Source: Spirochaetota bacterium (GTDB lineage Bacteria; Spirochaetota; UBA4802; UBA5550). From it: a stretch of 7,403 nt of DNA. Below, piece after piece: positions 1-6,408 of this stretch (positions within the stretch are counted from its first letter, which is position 1; the number at the start of each line of letters is the position of its first letter). Position numbers and translations under genes: made by a program. Below the pieces are notes generated by a model, which had not been told where the DNA came from, did no database searches, and was given only the letters and a program-made list of their open reading frames with translations. The stretch covers positions 1-7,403 of the forward strand of contig JAKJGD010000084.1 in NCBI GenBank assembly GCA_022704585.1, in the 5' to 3' direction.

Positions 1-1
1 C

Positions 2-403
2 TTCCCCGTGGCGCTGGAAGGTGCGCTCAAGCTCAAGGAGATCTCTTATATCCACGCGGAAGGCTATCCCGCCGCCGAGATGAAGCACGGGCCGATCGCT
101 CTCATTGACGAAAACATGCCGGTCGTTTTCATCGCGCCCCGGGACATCATCTACGACAAGATCATCAGCAACATGGAAGAGGTCAAGGCGCGCGGGGGGC
201 GCATCATTGTAATAGCCAGCAAGGGAGACCGCTCGATCAAAAAATATTCGGATCATGTCATATATGTGCCCGAGGTGAAAAAGATATTCTCCCCGCTCCT
301 CACCGTTATCCCGCTCCAGTTGCTCGCGTACCACATCGCCGTTCTCCGCGGGTGCGATGTTGACCAGCCGCGCAACCTGGCAAAGAGCGTGACCGTGGAA
401 TAA
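2..403 (+). CDS. glmS: Glutamine--fructose-6-phosphate aminotransferase (isomerizing), C-terminal part
   Basis: This is the last 133 codons of GlmS, which makes glucosamine-6-phosphate from fructose-6-phosphate and glutamine. That is the first committed step toward UDP-GlcNAc for peptidoglycan and lipopolysaccharide, in the cytoplasm. The visible part is the second SIS (sugar isomerase) domain. It starts [21 protein letters not shown] and ends [15 protein letters not shown], which is nearly the textbook GlmS terminus. By alignment from memory with the E. coli enzyme, the Glu of KLKEIS and the His of MKHGP are the isomerase residues, and the Lys of NLAKS is the one that forms the Schiff base with the sugar. 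No frameshift or missing key residue is seen. The N-terminal glutaminase domain and the start lie upstream of the window. A GC-rich hairpin follows the TAA stop. The identification is secure. Confidence 0.97.
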   Translation, partial: FPVALEGALKLKEISYIHAEGYPAAEMKHGPIALIDENMPVVFIAPRDIIYDKIISNMEEVKARGGRIIVIASKGDRSIKKYSDHVIYVPEVKKIFSPLLTVIPLQLLAYHIAVLRGCDVDQPRNLAKSVTVE

Positions 404-416
404 GGGGACGCCCGGC

Positions 417-440
417 GGTCCGGGAATGTTTCCCGGAACC
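417..440 (+). terminator. Possible glmS transcription terminator hairpin
   Basis: A stem-loop starts 13 bases after the glmS stop. CCGGGAA (420-426) pairs with TTCCCGG (430-436) around a TGT loop. The stem extends by GGT (417-419) with ACC (438-440) across one bulged A. The following bases, CTCCTCTTGCTCC, are pyrimidine-rich but lack a proper T-run, so this is at best a weak intrinsic terminator. It could instead be an mRNA 3'-end stabilising hairpin. Confidence 0.4.
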
Positions 441-606
441 GGCCTCCTCTTGCTCCACCCGTTCGAGATCGCCCCTGTCTGGCCCCCCGCCGATAACTGC
501 AGTCGCGCCTTCCTTCGATTCCCCCACCCCTATCTCTTTAATATCTTCCCATAATATTAAAAAAAATTGTTGCTACTATTGTCACTATGGATATATATTT
601 GATTAA

Positions 607-643
607 TTGTTGTATTTGGGTTTTAAAATGTATAAATTATAAA
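607..643 (+). promoter_or_regulatory. Candidate sigma-70-type promoter for the response regulator
   Basis: Two overlapping pairings can be drawn in the AT-rich island. One is TTGTTG (607-612) with TATAAA (631-636) at an 18-base spacer. The other is TTGGGT (616-621) with TATAAA (638-643) at a 16-base spacer. The A-rich tract at 559-566 and the surrounding AT content could act as an UP-like element. This is inferred from hexamer resemblance in AT-rich DNA, where false matches are common. It is placed sensibly, about 90-100 bases before the GTG start, leaving a leader with a stem-loop. Confidence 0.35.
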
Positions 644-652
644 TGTATCAGA

Positions 653-681
653 CCGGGAAAGCGCTCCAGCCGGCGTCCCGG
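653..681 (+). promoter_or_regulatory. Stem-loop in the response regulator leader
   Basis: CCGGGA (653-658) pairs with TCCCGG (676-681). Inside the loop, CGC (662-664) can pair with GCG (673-675), so the structure can extend inward. It lies between the candidate promoter and the upstream ORF. Its right arm continues as TCCCGGAAC (676-684), identical to 431-439 in the hairpin after glmS. It may be an RNA control element, or a copy of a small dispersed intergenic repeat. No T-run follows, so it is not an obvious attenuator. Confidence 0.35.
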
Positions 682-695
682 AACAGGGCGTAGCA

Positions 696-737
696 ATGCA
701 TTTATTGAATATTTCCAGGGTTAAGAGGGGCCAGTGA
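696..737 (+). CDS. Possible 13-residue leader peptide overlapping the regulator start
   Basis: An ATG at 696 opens a 13-codon frame (MHLLNISRVKRGQ) that stops with TGA at 735-737. The stop overlaps the GTG start at 734 as GTGA, the usual geometry of translational coupling. An AGGG at 685-688 sits seven bases before the ATG, a reasonable ribosome binding site. The frame is open upstream to 636 but has no other standard start. The peptide resembles nothing I recognise and is not enriched in any one amino acid as attenuator leaders often are. A chance ORF of this length is common; the spacing of both signals is what makes it worth listing. Confidence 0.3.
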   Translation: MHLLNISRVKRGQ

Positions 738-1138
738 AACAAAATATCATGCTCGTTGAAGACGAGCTGATAACCGCGCTGGACATACAACGCATGCTTG
801 AAAAAGTAGGCTATCGTGTAGCAGCGACCATCGCTTCCGGCGAAGAAGCCGTCCAGAAAGTCATGGAGATTCATCCCGACCTGATTATCATGGACATTTT
901 TCTCTCTGACGAAATGGACGGCATCGAGGCGTGCGACATGATTATCCGCCAGTATGACGTTCCGGTGATTTTCCTTACCGCCAACGCCGATTCGACAACC
1001 ATCAAGCGCGCGGACAGCATCAAGCACTACGGATATCTGATTAAGCCGGTCAGGCAGAACGACCTGGACTCCCTTATATCGACCGCACTCCAGCGGCACA
1101 AGATCGAATCCATGAACGACAGACCCTCCCCGCACTGA
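734..1138 (+). CDS. Single-domain response regulator (CheY-like receiver)
   Basis: This 134-residue protein is a bare receiver domain of a two-component phosphorelay, acting in the cytoplasm. The acidic pair Glu9-Asp10 (VEDE), the phosphoacceptor Asp54 (LIIMD), Thr82 (FLTA) and Lys104 followed by Pro (GYLIKP) are all present, so it should be phosphorylatable. The EMDGIEA and GYLIKP wording resembles receivers that often work with PAS-rich HisKA_2-type kinases, known to me from spirochaetes and methanogens. No output domain and no kinase are in the window, so its partner is unknown. The start is GTG, with AAGAGGGG at 723-730 just before it. A short upstream ORF ends on this start. The next gene begins 63 bases later on the same strand and may be co-transcribed. 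Confidence 0.93.
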   Translation: MKQNIMLVEDELITALDIQRMLEKVGYRVAATIASGEEAVQKVMEIHPDLIIMDIFLSDEMDGIEACDMIIRQYDVPVIFLTANADSTTIKRADSIKHYGYLIKPVRQNDLDSLISTALQRHKIESMNDRPSPH

Positions 1139-1201
1139 CGCCCATGGTCGTTTCCCGGTCTATTAATAATCGGATCACCTCATAAGGGGAATCAGCGTCA
1201 A

Positions 1202-1717
1202 ATGAAATTCAGAAAAATGATGCTCGCACTGGTAAAAGGCACCGGAGTTGCTCTGGTTATTTTCGGCATAGCCATCTGTATTCTGGGCATAGCCATGTCG
1301 GCATTTGAAGCATCACCCGAGGATTCCCGCAACGGCCCGCAAATAGCCCTGGTTTCCATGGCTTTCACATTCCCCGGGCTATTCCTGATGTATCTTGCAA
1401 GGCGCTCAAGAAAAAGGATGGAAATCCTTCTGGCGATCGCCGGGATTGTTAACTCACACCGAAGAATAACGCTTACTGACCTTGCGGCCAAGCTGATGAT
1501 CCCAACCGATAACATGGGAAACCTGCTGGCCCTGGCAATATCACAGGGTCTTGTCAAAGGTAATTTCGATCGAACAACAGATGAGTTTTTCACAGAGGAC
1601 GGGAAACATGAACAACACGAGATCCGCTTCTGCTCTTCCTGCGGATCGCCGTTTGAAAGGATATACCTGAAAGGTGAAACGATTAAATGCAGATCATGCG
1701 GGAACGTTATTTCCTGA
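1202..1717 (+). CDS. Two-helix membrane protein with PCI-like winged helix and C-terminal zinc ribbon
   Basis: The function is not known to me. The 171 residues read as three parts. Two hydrophobic helices come first (about 12-34 and 47-66), separated by a polar loop ([10 protein letters not shown]) and followed by the basic stretch ARRSRKR, so the C-terminal part is probably cytoplasmic. Residues about 72-133 look like a winged helix-turn-helix of the PCI-like kind ([12 protein letters not shown], then [22 protein letters not shown]). The third part is a zinc ribbon with Cys144-Cys147 and Cys163-Cys166 (CSSCG, CRSCG). Such an arrangement suggests a membrane-tethered adaptor that binds nucleic acid or protein, but that is inference. 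The ATG at 1202 has AAGGGGA at 1184-1190, with 11 bases between, a little long. The 3' end overlaps the convergent aroQ by 11 bp. Confidence 0.85.
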   Translation: MKFRKMMLALVKGTGVALVIFGIAICILGIAMSAFEASPEDSRNGPQIALVSMAFTFPGLFLMYLARRSRKRMEILLAIAGIVNSHRRITLTDLAAKLMIPTDNMGNLLALAISQGLVKGNFDRTTDEFFTEDGKHEQHEIRFCSSCGSPFERIYLKGETIKCRSCGNVIS

Positions 1718-2162
1718 CCTCTATACCCAGGTGATGCAGAAGCGCCAGCAGTCCCAGCAGGTATGACTGTATCCCGAACCCGGATATCTGGCCGATGCAG
1801 ACGGGCGCCACGTATGAAACCCGCCTGAACTCTTCCCGCGCATGAATGTTCGAAAGGTGCACCTCGACCGCCGGGATACCGGTCGCGGCTATCGCGTCCC
1901 TCAGCGCGATCGAAGTATGCGTGAAGGCTGCCGGGTTGATTACCACGCCATCGGCTGACCGGTTCTGATGGAGATAGTTGATGATGTCCCCCTCGACGTT
2001 CGATTGGAAAAATTCGAGTGTGATATCATATCCCTCGGCTGCGGAGAGCATGAGCCTCTTTACATCTTCAAGCGTCTTGTCGCCGTATATCTCCGGCTCA
2101 CGCGTCCCCAGCAGGTTAAGGTTCGGTCCGTTTACAACCAGTATCTTCTTATTTGTTCCCAT
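1707..2162 (-). CDS. aroQ: 3-dehydroquinate dehydratase, type II
   Basis: AroQ converts 3-dehydroquinate to 3-dehydroshikimate, the third step of the shikimate pathway to aromatic amino acids, as a cytoplasmic dodecamer in this family. With the start used here (151 residues, normal family length) the signature blocks run in order: [61 protein letters not shown] and [15 protein letters not shown]. By family alignment the active-site residues are Asn14, Arg21, Tyr26, Glu100, His102 and Arg113, all present. An ATG at 2171 would add three residues, but AAAGG would then abut the start codon. The ATG at 2162 has AAAGGA at 2176-2171 with eight bases between, so I prefer it. It lies 33 bases after the TPR gene and is probably the last gene of the operon. 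Confidence 0.96.
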   Translation of the reverse strand: MGTNKKILVVNGPNLNLLGTREPEIYGDKTLEDVKRLMLSAAEGYDITLEFFQSNVEGDIINYLHQNRSADGVVINPAAFTHTSIALRDAIAATGIPAVEVHLSNIHAREEFRRVSYVAPVCIGQISGFGIQSYLLGLLALLHHLGIEVRK

Positions 2163-2170
2163 GCCGTCCA

Positions 2171-2176
2171 TCCTTT
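2171..2176 (-). promoter_or_regulatory. Ribosome binding site that decides the aroQ start
   Basis: Read on the minus strand, AAAGGA precedes the ATG at 2162 by eight bases (TGGACGGC). It directly abuts the alternative ATG at 2171, whose own first base pairs fall next to the GG. This favours the downstream ATG and a 151-residue AroQ. Confidence 0.5.
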
Positions 2177-2195
2177 CGCCTGATTTAGTTTCACG

Positions 2196-5039
2196 TTACC
2201 TCCCTTCACCGCTGAAGGCATCGAGGAGATTTGTCGCCTGCATGAACTGGAGGCCCCGCTGCGTCGCCGACAGCACCTGCTTCAGGTATTCGTTTGCCTT
2301 GTCGGGATTATTCATCTCCCGGTAGATCAGCGACAGCTCGATCCGGGCCTTCGATTTTATCGTCTCGTCGCCTTCCTGCATGTCGACCACCCGCGTAAAA
2401 TAATATATCGCGTTCGCGGCGCTCTTCACGACGAGCATATTGTAGAGTCCGATGAAATAGTACGCCTCATCCGCATGCTCGGATTTAGTTCTGCTGATGG
2501 CAAAATAATAGTTGTACGCCCTGTAATAATTTCCCGCCCGAAGATATATTTTACCCGACAGGTAGTTCAGCAATTGTTCATTGCCCTGGTACCGGGTGAG
2601 ATAGGCCGAGTACTTCTCGAATTGGGGCAGATCGTTTTTCCTGTAATAATGATCCACCATGAGCCTGAATACCGACTCACCGTACCGGCTGCCGGCCAGA
2701 CCGGCAAGGTGCTGTTCGCAGAGAGATGCGGCCTTGTCATCGTCGGCCATCTCGAAATACAGCTGGATAAGGAGAGCGTATTTCCTGCTCTGCTTCTCCT
2801 GGTCTTCGCTGTCGGCGACCTCGGAGATGAGCGACACAGCGTCCTGGTATTCCTTCGTTCCTGTCATTATCTCGCCAAGGGAAAGCTTCGCATGGTCAAC
2901 GAAGGCAGTTCCGGGGCATTCATTGATCACCTTGCTGAAATAAAGCCCGGCCTCGTCCTGTTTCCCGCTGCGCTGGAGGTGTTCGCCGATCAGGTACAGC
3001 GACTCGGAATAGCCCGCCTTGTCGCTTTCCAGGAACTCGTTCGCCTCCATGGCAGAGCGGTAGTCCCCCACCTCGAGGGCGCACCGTACATACATGAGCA
3101 CGTCCTCTTTCTGGTATTCCTGCATTCTGTTGAGGTCCAGTGTCGCATAGACTTCCTTTATTTTCTTCTGTTTGTAATAGGACCGTGCAATGACGATCAC
3201 CGCCTCGTGCCACTGGGCTTCACTCAGGGGCGGACGCTCGCCCTCCGGGAGCATGGAGGTCACGTCCTCATAGCGCTTCAGGTTGTAGAGCGTCATGATC
3301 TTCTTGAACATCGCATCTCCGCGGCTTTTCGTATAGGGGCTGCCCAGGTATTTGTTGTAGTACTCCAGCGCATACCCGTAATTTCCGCGGGTAAAATTAT
3401 CATTCCCGAGTAAAAAGCAGAGGTCAGAGGCCTTTTCCGAGCCCGGAAAACGGTTCAATATCAGATTAATGTATTTGCGGGCATCCATGCCCTTTTTCAT
3501 CAGCACGGTAGCATAGTCGTAGATCGCAGCGTCAGCATCCTTTTTGTTCAGGTAATACCGGGTGATGACATCCACAACGCTCCCGGCGGCCGCAACGTCT
3601 TCCCTGGACATATATATTTTCAGGAGCAAGAGATTTGCGTCGTAACCGTTTTCGATGTTTTTCTGTTTAAGGTAATCCTTCAAAAGATTTACCGCACCGG
3701 CGATATCGCCCTTTTTATAACGCACCAGCCCGAGATAATAATTCGATTCCAGGTTGAACCTGGAAAATGGATTTTCTTTCCTGATCGTCTCGAAGATATC
3801 AACCGCCCGGTCGATCTCCCCCATCTCCAGGTAGACGCGGGCCCTCATGAATTGTATCTCGTCCCGGTTACTCTCCATCGGGTTTTCCTTGAGGTAGAGG
3901 TTATAAACCTCGGCCGCCTTGTCGTATTTCATAATCGAAAAGTATGTTTTACCAAGCACGATGAGGAGACTGTTACGCTCTTCGATCCGGACTGTTTTGA
4001 GAGACTCCTCGAGATAGGGGACCGCCTTTTCAGGGTCCCGGTCCACGTAGAACTGTCCCAGGGTGAGGGACGAGCGCGACTTCAGCTCCATGTCTCCCGA
4101 TTCGGCTCTTACGTTCTCAAGGCGCTTCAGTCCCTCCTCCGGGTTCTGGTCCGCCAGCATGATTACGCCCGATTCATACTGCGCATGGTAATACCATACG
4201 GCACTTTTTCCCCCGGCCAGGTATGCGTCGTATAGAAGCTTCGCCTGCTGCCGGTTCCCGATTCCGCCGTACGATACAGCCTTGAAATACAGGACGTCAC
4301 GGAACCGGTCCTCCTTCAGGAGATACGCAGGGATCGAATTATAATATTGAAGGGCCTTCGGCGAGTCCCCTTTTTCATGGTAGATTCTTCCGATGCACAT
4401 GTTTATAAGTCCCGCGAGGTTCGGATCAGCCTGCGTTGCGGCAAGGGGCGCTAATTTTTCCAGGGCCTCGTCGTACCTCCCATTTCTGGACAGGGCATCC
4501 CCTATCCAGTACTGTCGCATCACGTTCTGCTTCGCATCACTGCTGCCTGTAATGGCCGATTCCCATTCCAGGATTGCTTCGTCATACCTGTTTTGCGCGA
4601 GGTAGATCAAGCCTATCCGGTCATGTGCGGTGGAGCCGAGTACTGCGTCCTTGCTCCGTGACAGGAAACGCTTGAACTCTTCAATCGCGTTTGAATTATC
4701 CGCTATGTTATAATAGCACTCTCCCATCCAGAAGCGCGACTCAACGGCCAGGTTTTCGGTTTTGCACTTATTCAGGAAGCTCTTGAATTCGAACAGGGAC
4801 GCTTCGAATTTCTTCTTGTTATAGAGAGACCTGGCCAGATAAAACCACGCCTGATCGATGTATTCCTCATCGCCGGCATCAATGATTTTTCTGAAAAGAA
4901 GCTCGGATGAGCCGTAATTACCGGTCCTGAACGCTTCCATGCCCTGGTCGAAGAAAGCCTTCGTGTCTACAGCCGCCTGGGCCATGCCCGCAACAAGCAC
5001 GGCTATCGCCACGCACCCATGTCTGAAATAACGGTTCAC
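2196..5039 (-). CDS. Large exported tetratricopeptide-repeat (TPR) protein
   Basis: With the GTG at 5039 the product has 947 residues. It begins VNRYFRHGCVAIAVLVAG and continues to MAQA, followed by AVD: a classic signal peptide with a signal peptidase I site after residue 22 and no lipobox. The frame is open upstream to an ATG at 5132, but that would overlap cinA and bury the signal peptide behind 31 polar residues. GGAG lies 12 bases before the GTG, slightly far. Almost all of the rest is degenerate 34-residue-type TPR helix pairs (such as GNYGSSELLFRKII, NRYDEAILEWESAI, KYDKAAEVYNLYLKENP and KQDEAGLYFSKVINECP), probably twenty or more, giving a long periplasmic superhelix. Twelve Tyr-Tyr pairs are spread along it. 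TPR proteins of this kind scaffold envelope assembly or complexes, but no partner is visible. It sits between cinA and aroQ in one transcript direction. Confidence 0.9.
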   Translation of the reverse strand: MNRYFRHGCVAIAVLVAGMAQAAVDTKAFFDQGMEAFRTGNYGSSELLFRKIIDAGDEEYIDQAWFYLARSLYNKKKFEASLFEFKSFLNKCKTENLAVESRFWMGECYYNIADNSNAIEEFKRFLSRSKDAVLGSTAHDRIGLIYLAQNRYDEAILEWESAITGSSDAKQNVMRQYWIGDALSRNGRYDEALEKLAPLAATQADPNLAGLINMCIGRIYHEKGDSPKALQYYNSIPAYLLKEDRFRDVLYFKAVSYGGIGNRQQAKLLYDAYLAGGKSAVWYYHAQYESGVIMLADQNPEEGLKRLENVRAESGDMELKSRSSLTLGQFYVDRDPEKAVPYLEESLKTVRIEERNSLLIVLGKTYFSIMKYDKAAEVYNLYLKENPMESNRDEIQFMRARVYLEMGEIDRAVDIFETIRKENPFSRFNLESNYYLGLVRYKKGDIAGAVNLLKDYLKQKNIENGYDANLLLLKIYMSREDVAAAGSVVDVITRYYLNKKDADAAIYDYATVLMKKGMDARKYINLILNRFPGSEKASDLCFLLGNDNFTRGNYGYALEYYNKYLGSPYTKSRGDAMFKKIMTLYNLKRYEDVTSMLPEGERPPLSEAQWHEAVIVIARSYYKQKKIKEVYATLDLNRMQEYQKEDVLMYVRCALEVGDYRSAMEANEFLESDKAGYSESLYLIGEHLQRSGKQDEAGLYFSKVINECPGTAFVDHAKLSLGEIMTGTKEYQDAVSLISEVADSEDQEKQSRKYALLIQLYFEMADDDKAASLCEQHLAGLAGSRYGESVFRLMVDHYYRKNDLPQFEKYSAYLTRYQGNEQLLNYLSGKIYLRAGNYYRAYNYYFAISRTKSEHADEAYYFIGLYNMLVVKSAANAIYYFTRVVDMQEGDETIKSKARIELSLIYREMNNPDKANEYLKQVLSATQRGLQFMQATNLLDAFSGEGR

Positions 5040-5091
5040 GATTCGTTTCTTCTCCGGTCGGTACAATTCACGATTTTCAGCTATTCCCGTA

Positions 5092-6336
5092 TTAGACAAC
5101 CACGCCGCCTTTTTGTTCCAGTAAATATTCACGGATCAGCTCCAGTGCAATCAGGGACGAGATTGTTCTAACCCTGCCGCGGTCGCCGGTTATCGTCCTG
5201 GCGGCAGTCTGCACGCCGCCCGAATGCGCAAGACCGAACCAGACCGTGCCGACCGGTTTTTCCGCTGACCCGCCTCCCGGGCCCGCTATTCCCGTGACCG
5301 CAATCCCTATGTCGGTCTCCAGCCGGGACCTGGCGCCCGCGGCCATCTCCGCCGCTGTTTCCGGGGACACCGCTCCATGGGCTTCGAGCGTCTCCGGTGA
5401 TACCCCCAGGAGCCGAATTTTCGCCCCGTTCGCGTATACGGTGACGCCGCCTACGAACACGTCGGAGGAACCCGGTATGTCGGTGAGCCGTTTCGCCACC
5501 AGGCCCCCTGTGCAAGACTCGGCGCTGGAAAGGGTCAGCTTTAATTCCTTCAATAGACTGAGGATTTCCTCCTCCGGGCTCCCGTAAGCGCTGCCAAGCA
5601 GCCTTATGCCGAAAAGCCCGCGCATCTCTTCCCCGATTGAATATGCGTCAGGGAAGCTGCCGTTCTCCACAATCGTTACCGTGTCTATTCCGTCCTCAGC
5701 CGTTATGCCCCACTGAAGGCCGCGGTCTTCCAGTTTCATCGACACGATCGCGGCATTGACATCTGATTCTTTCATCCCGATCACGCGAAAAGCCAGGCTC
5801 CTTCGCGTAGCAATACCGCATTCGACCGTAAGATACGGTATGACGGCCCGCTGCATCATGTCCGACATTTCCCGCGGAACGCCCGGGAGAGAAATTATCG
5901 TTTTACCCCCCTCCCGCAGTATGAACCCCGGCGCCAGTCCGGACAGATTTTCCAGCACGCGGGCCGTATCTGGAACTTCGGTCATTTTCAGGTCGCCGCG
6001 CGACATCGGCATGCCGAGCTTTTCAAAAAAACGCTCCATGCGTGCAAGGGAAGCTCCGTCGTTCACGATATTAAAATCAAACATTCGCCCCAGGGCTGCA
6101 ATGGTATTGTCGTCATCTGTCGGGCCCAGCCCCCCGGTTATTATCACAGTGTCCGAGATATCCAGGCAGTGACGGAACGCCCGTACAAGCCCCTCCCTGT
6201 CATCGCCTGCAGCCACGATCGTCACGACCCGCAGGTCCAGCGGGAATAGCATGGCGCAGATCCGGCCGCTGTTCGTATCGATCGTCGTGCCGTACAGCAG
6301 CTCGTTGCCGGTCGAGAGTACGGATACGGTCATCAT
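5092..6336 (-). CDS. cinA: CinA family protein, nicotinamide-nucleotide amidase with MoaB-like N-terminal domain
   Basis: This 414-residue protein has both halves of full-length CinA. Residues about 1-170 form the MoaB/MoCF-like domain: VSVLSTGNELLYG at 4-16, TGGLGPTDDD at 67-76 and the LPGVPREM block. In studied homologues it hydrolyses ADP-ribose-type pyrophosphates. The C-terminal part (about 253 to the end) is the PncC-type NMN deamidase: SSAESCTGGLVAKRLTDIPGS, VGGVTVYANGAK and AVTGIAGPGGGSAEKPVGTV. Together they recycle pyridine nucleotides. The N-terminal motif departs from the usual GTELLLGQ and is followed by DTNS. A TTG at 6369 would add 11 residues, but the ATG at 6336 has a near-perfect AGGCGGTGA seven bases upstream and gives the standard family length. 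It is followed after 52 bases by the TPR gene. Competence or stress roles known in a few Firmicutes should not be assumed. Confidence 0.94.
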   Translation of the reverse strand: MMTVSVLSTGNELLYGTTIDTNSGRICAMLFPLDLRVVTIVAAGDDREGLVRAFRHCLDISDTVIITGGLGPTDDDNTIAALGRMFDFNIVNDGASLARMERFFEKLGMPMSRGDLKMTEVPDTARVLENLSGLAPGFILREGGKTIISLPGVPREMSDMMQRAVIPYLTVECGIATRRSLAFRVIGMKESDVNAAIVSMKLEDRGLQWGITAEDGIDTVTIVENGSFPDAYSIGEEMRGLFGIRLLGSAYGSPEEEILSLLKELKLTLSSAESCTGGLVAKRLTDIPGSSDVFVGGVTVYANGAKIRLLGVSPETLEAHGAVSPETAAEMAAGARSRLETDIGIAVTGIAGPGGGSAEKPVGTVWFGLAHSGGVQTAARTITGDRGRVRTISSLIALELIREYLLEQKGGVVV

Positions 6337-6343
6337 TGTGGAG

Positions 6344-6352
6344 TCACCGCCT
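6344..6352 (-). promoter_or_regulatory. Strong ribosome binding site of cinA
   Basis: On the minus strand AGGCGGTGA differs by one base from the ideal AGGAGGTGA. It stands seven bases before the ATG at 6336 and decides that start over the TTG at 6369. A second ATG follows immediately at 6333. Confidence 0.6.
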
Positions 6353-6367
6353 GTTGCGCGTTCCTGC

Positions 6368-6380
6368 AACGACAGTCGTT
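6368..6380 (-). repeat. 13-bp palindrome in the argS-cinA gap
   Basis: AACGACAGTCGTT is a perfect inverted repeat (AACGAC / GTCGTT) about one central base. It lies in the 72-base gap between the argS stop and the cinA start, 31 bases before the cinA ATG. As RNA it forms a stem of five pairs with a three-base loop; as DNA it has the size of a small dimeric operator. No T-run follows, so it is not a terminator. Its function is unproven. Confidence 0.4.
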
Positions 6381-6408
6381 TCCGGCCGGGTCCAGCGTCA
6401 TCATACAG

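Larger units (their letters stand above)
404..733 (+). other. Intergenic region between glmS and the response regulator
   Basis: This 330-base gap has three parts. Positions 404-535 are GC-rich and hold a hairpin just after glmS but no credible gene; open frames here on the minus strand are low-complexity Arg/Gly shadows. Positions about 535-650 are strikingly AT-rich compared with both flanks. They contain an inverted repeat (TTTAATAT at 537-544 with ATATTAAA at 554-561), an A8 run at 559-566 and TATAAA-type hexamers, as expected of a promoter region. Positions 650-733 form a likely 5' leader with a second GC-rich stem-loop and a short upstream ORF that runs into the response regulator start. 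Confidence 0.7.

Noticed and set aside
306..527. A 73-codon minus-strand frame across the glmS end and the following gap
   Set aside because: The translation is low-complexity Gly/Arg/Ala, overlaps the conserved GlmS C-terminus, and has no recognisable domain.
643..693. A 16-codon plus-strand frame (MYQTGKALQPASRNRA) before the leader ORF
   Set aside because: No ribosome binding site precedes it, and its start overlaps the candidate -10 hexamer, so it may not even be transcribed.
623..1135. A 170-codon open frame on the minus strand over the response regulator
   Set aside because: The receiver on the plus strand has every catalytic residue and a ribosome binding site; the reverse frame shows no motif and covers promoter-like DNA.
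1136..1200. TGACGC and GCGTCA as inverted ends of the gap before the membrane protein gene
   Set aside because: Only six bases with a 53-base loop, and one arm includes the response regulator stop codon; chance is the simpler explanation.
1700..1735. Possible bidirectional terminator between the convergent genes
   Set aside because: The best stems (GGAA/TTCC and ACCT/AGGT) are four bases long and no T-run flanks them.
2519..2651. Repeated CTGTAATAAT decamers (2520 and 2641) and similar words in the TPR gene
   Set aside because: They encode Tyr-Tyr-Arg in the TPR repeats on the minus strand and are explained by the protein.
2475..3413. A 312-codon open frame on the plus strand opposite the TPR gene
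   Set aside because: It lies wholly antisense to well-supported TPR repeats. Its translation is Val/Leu/Arg/His-rich without domain motifs, as expected from codon bias of the opposite strand.
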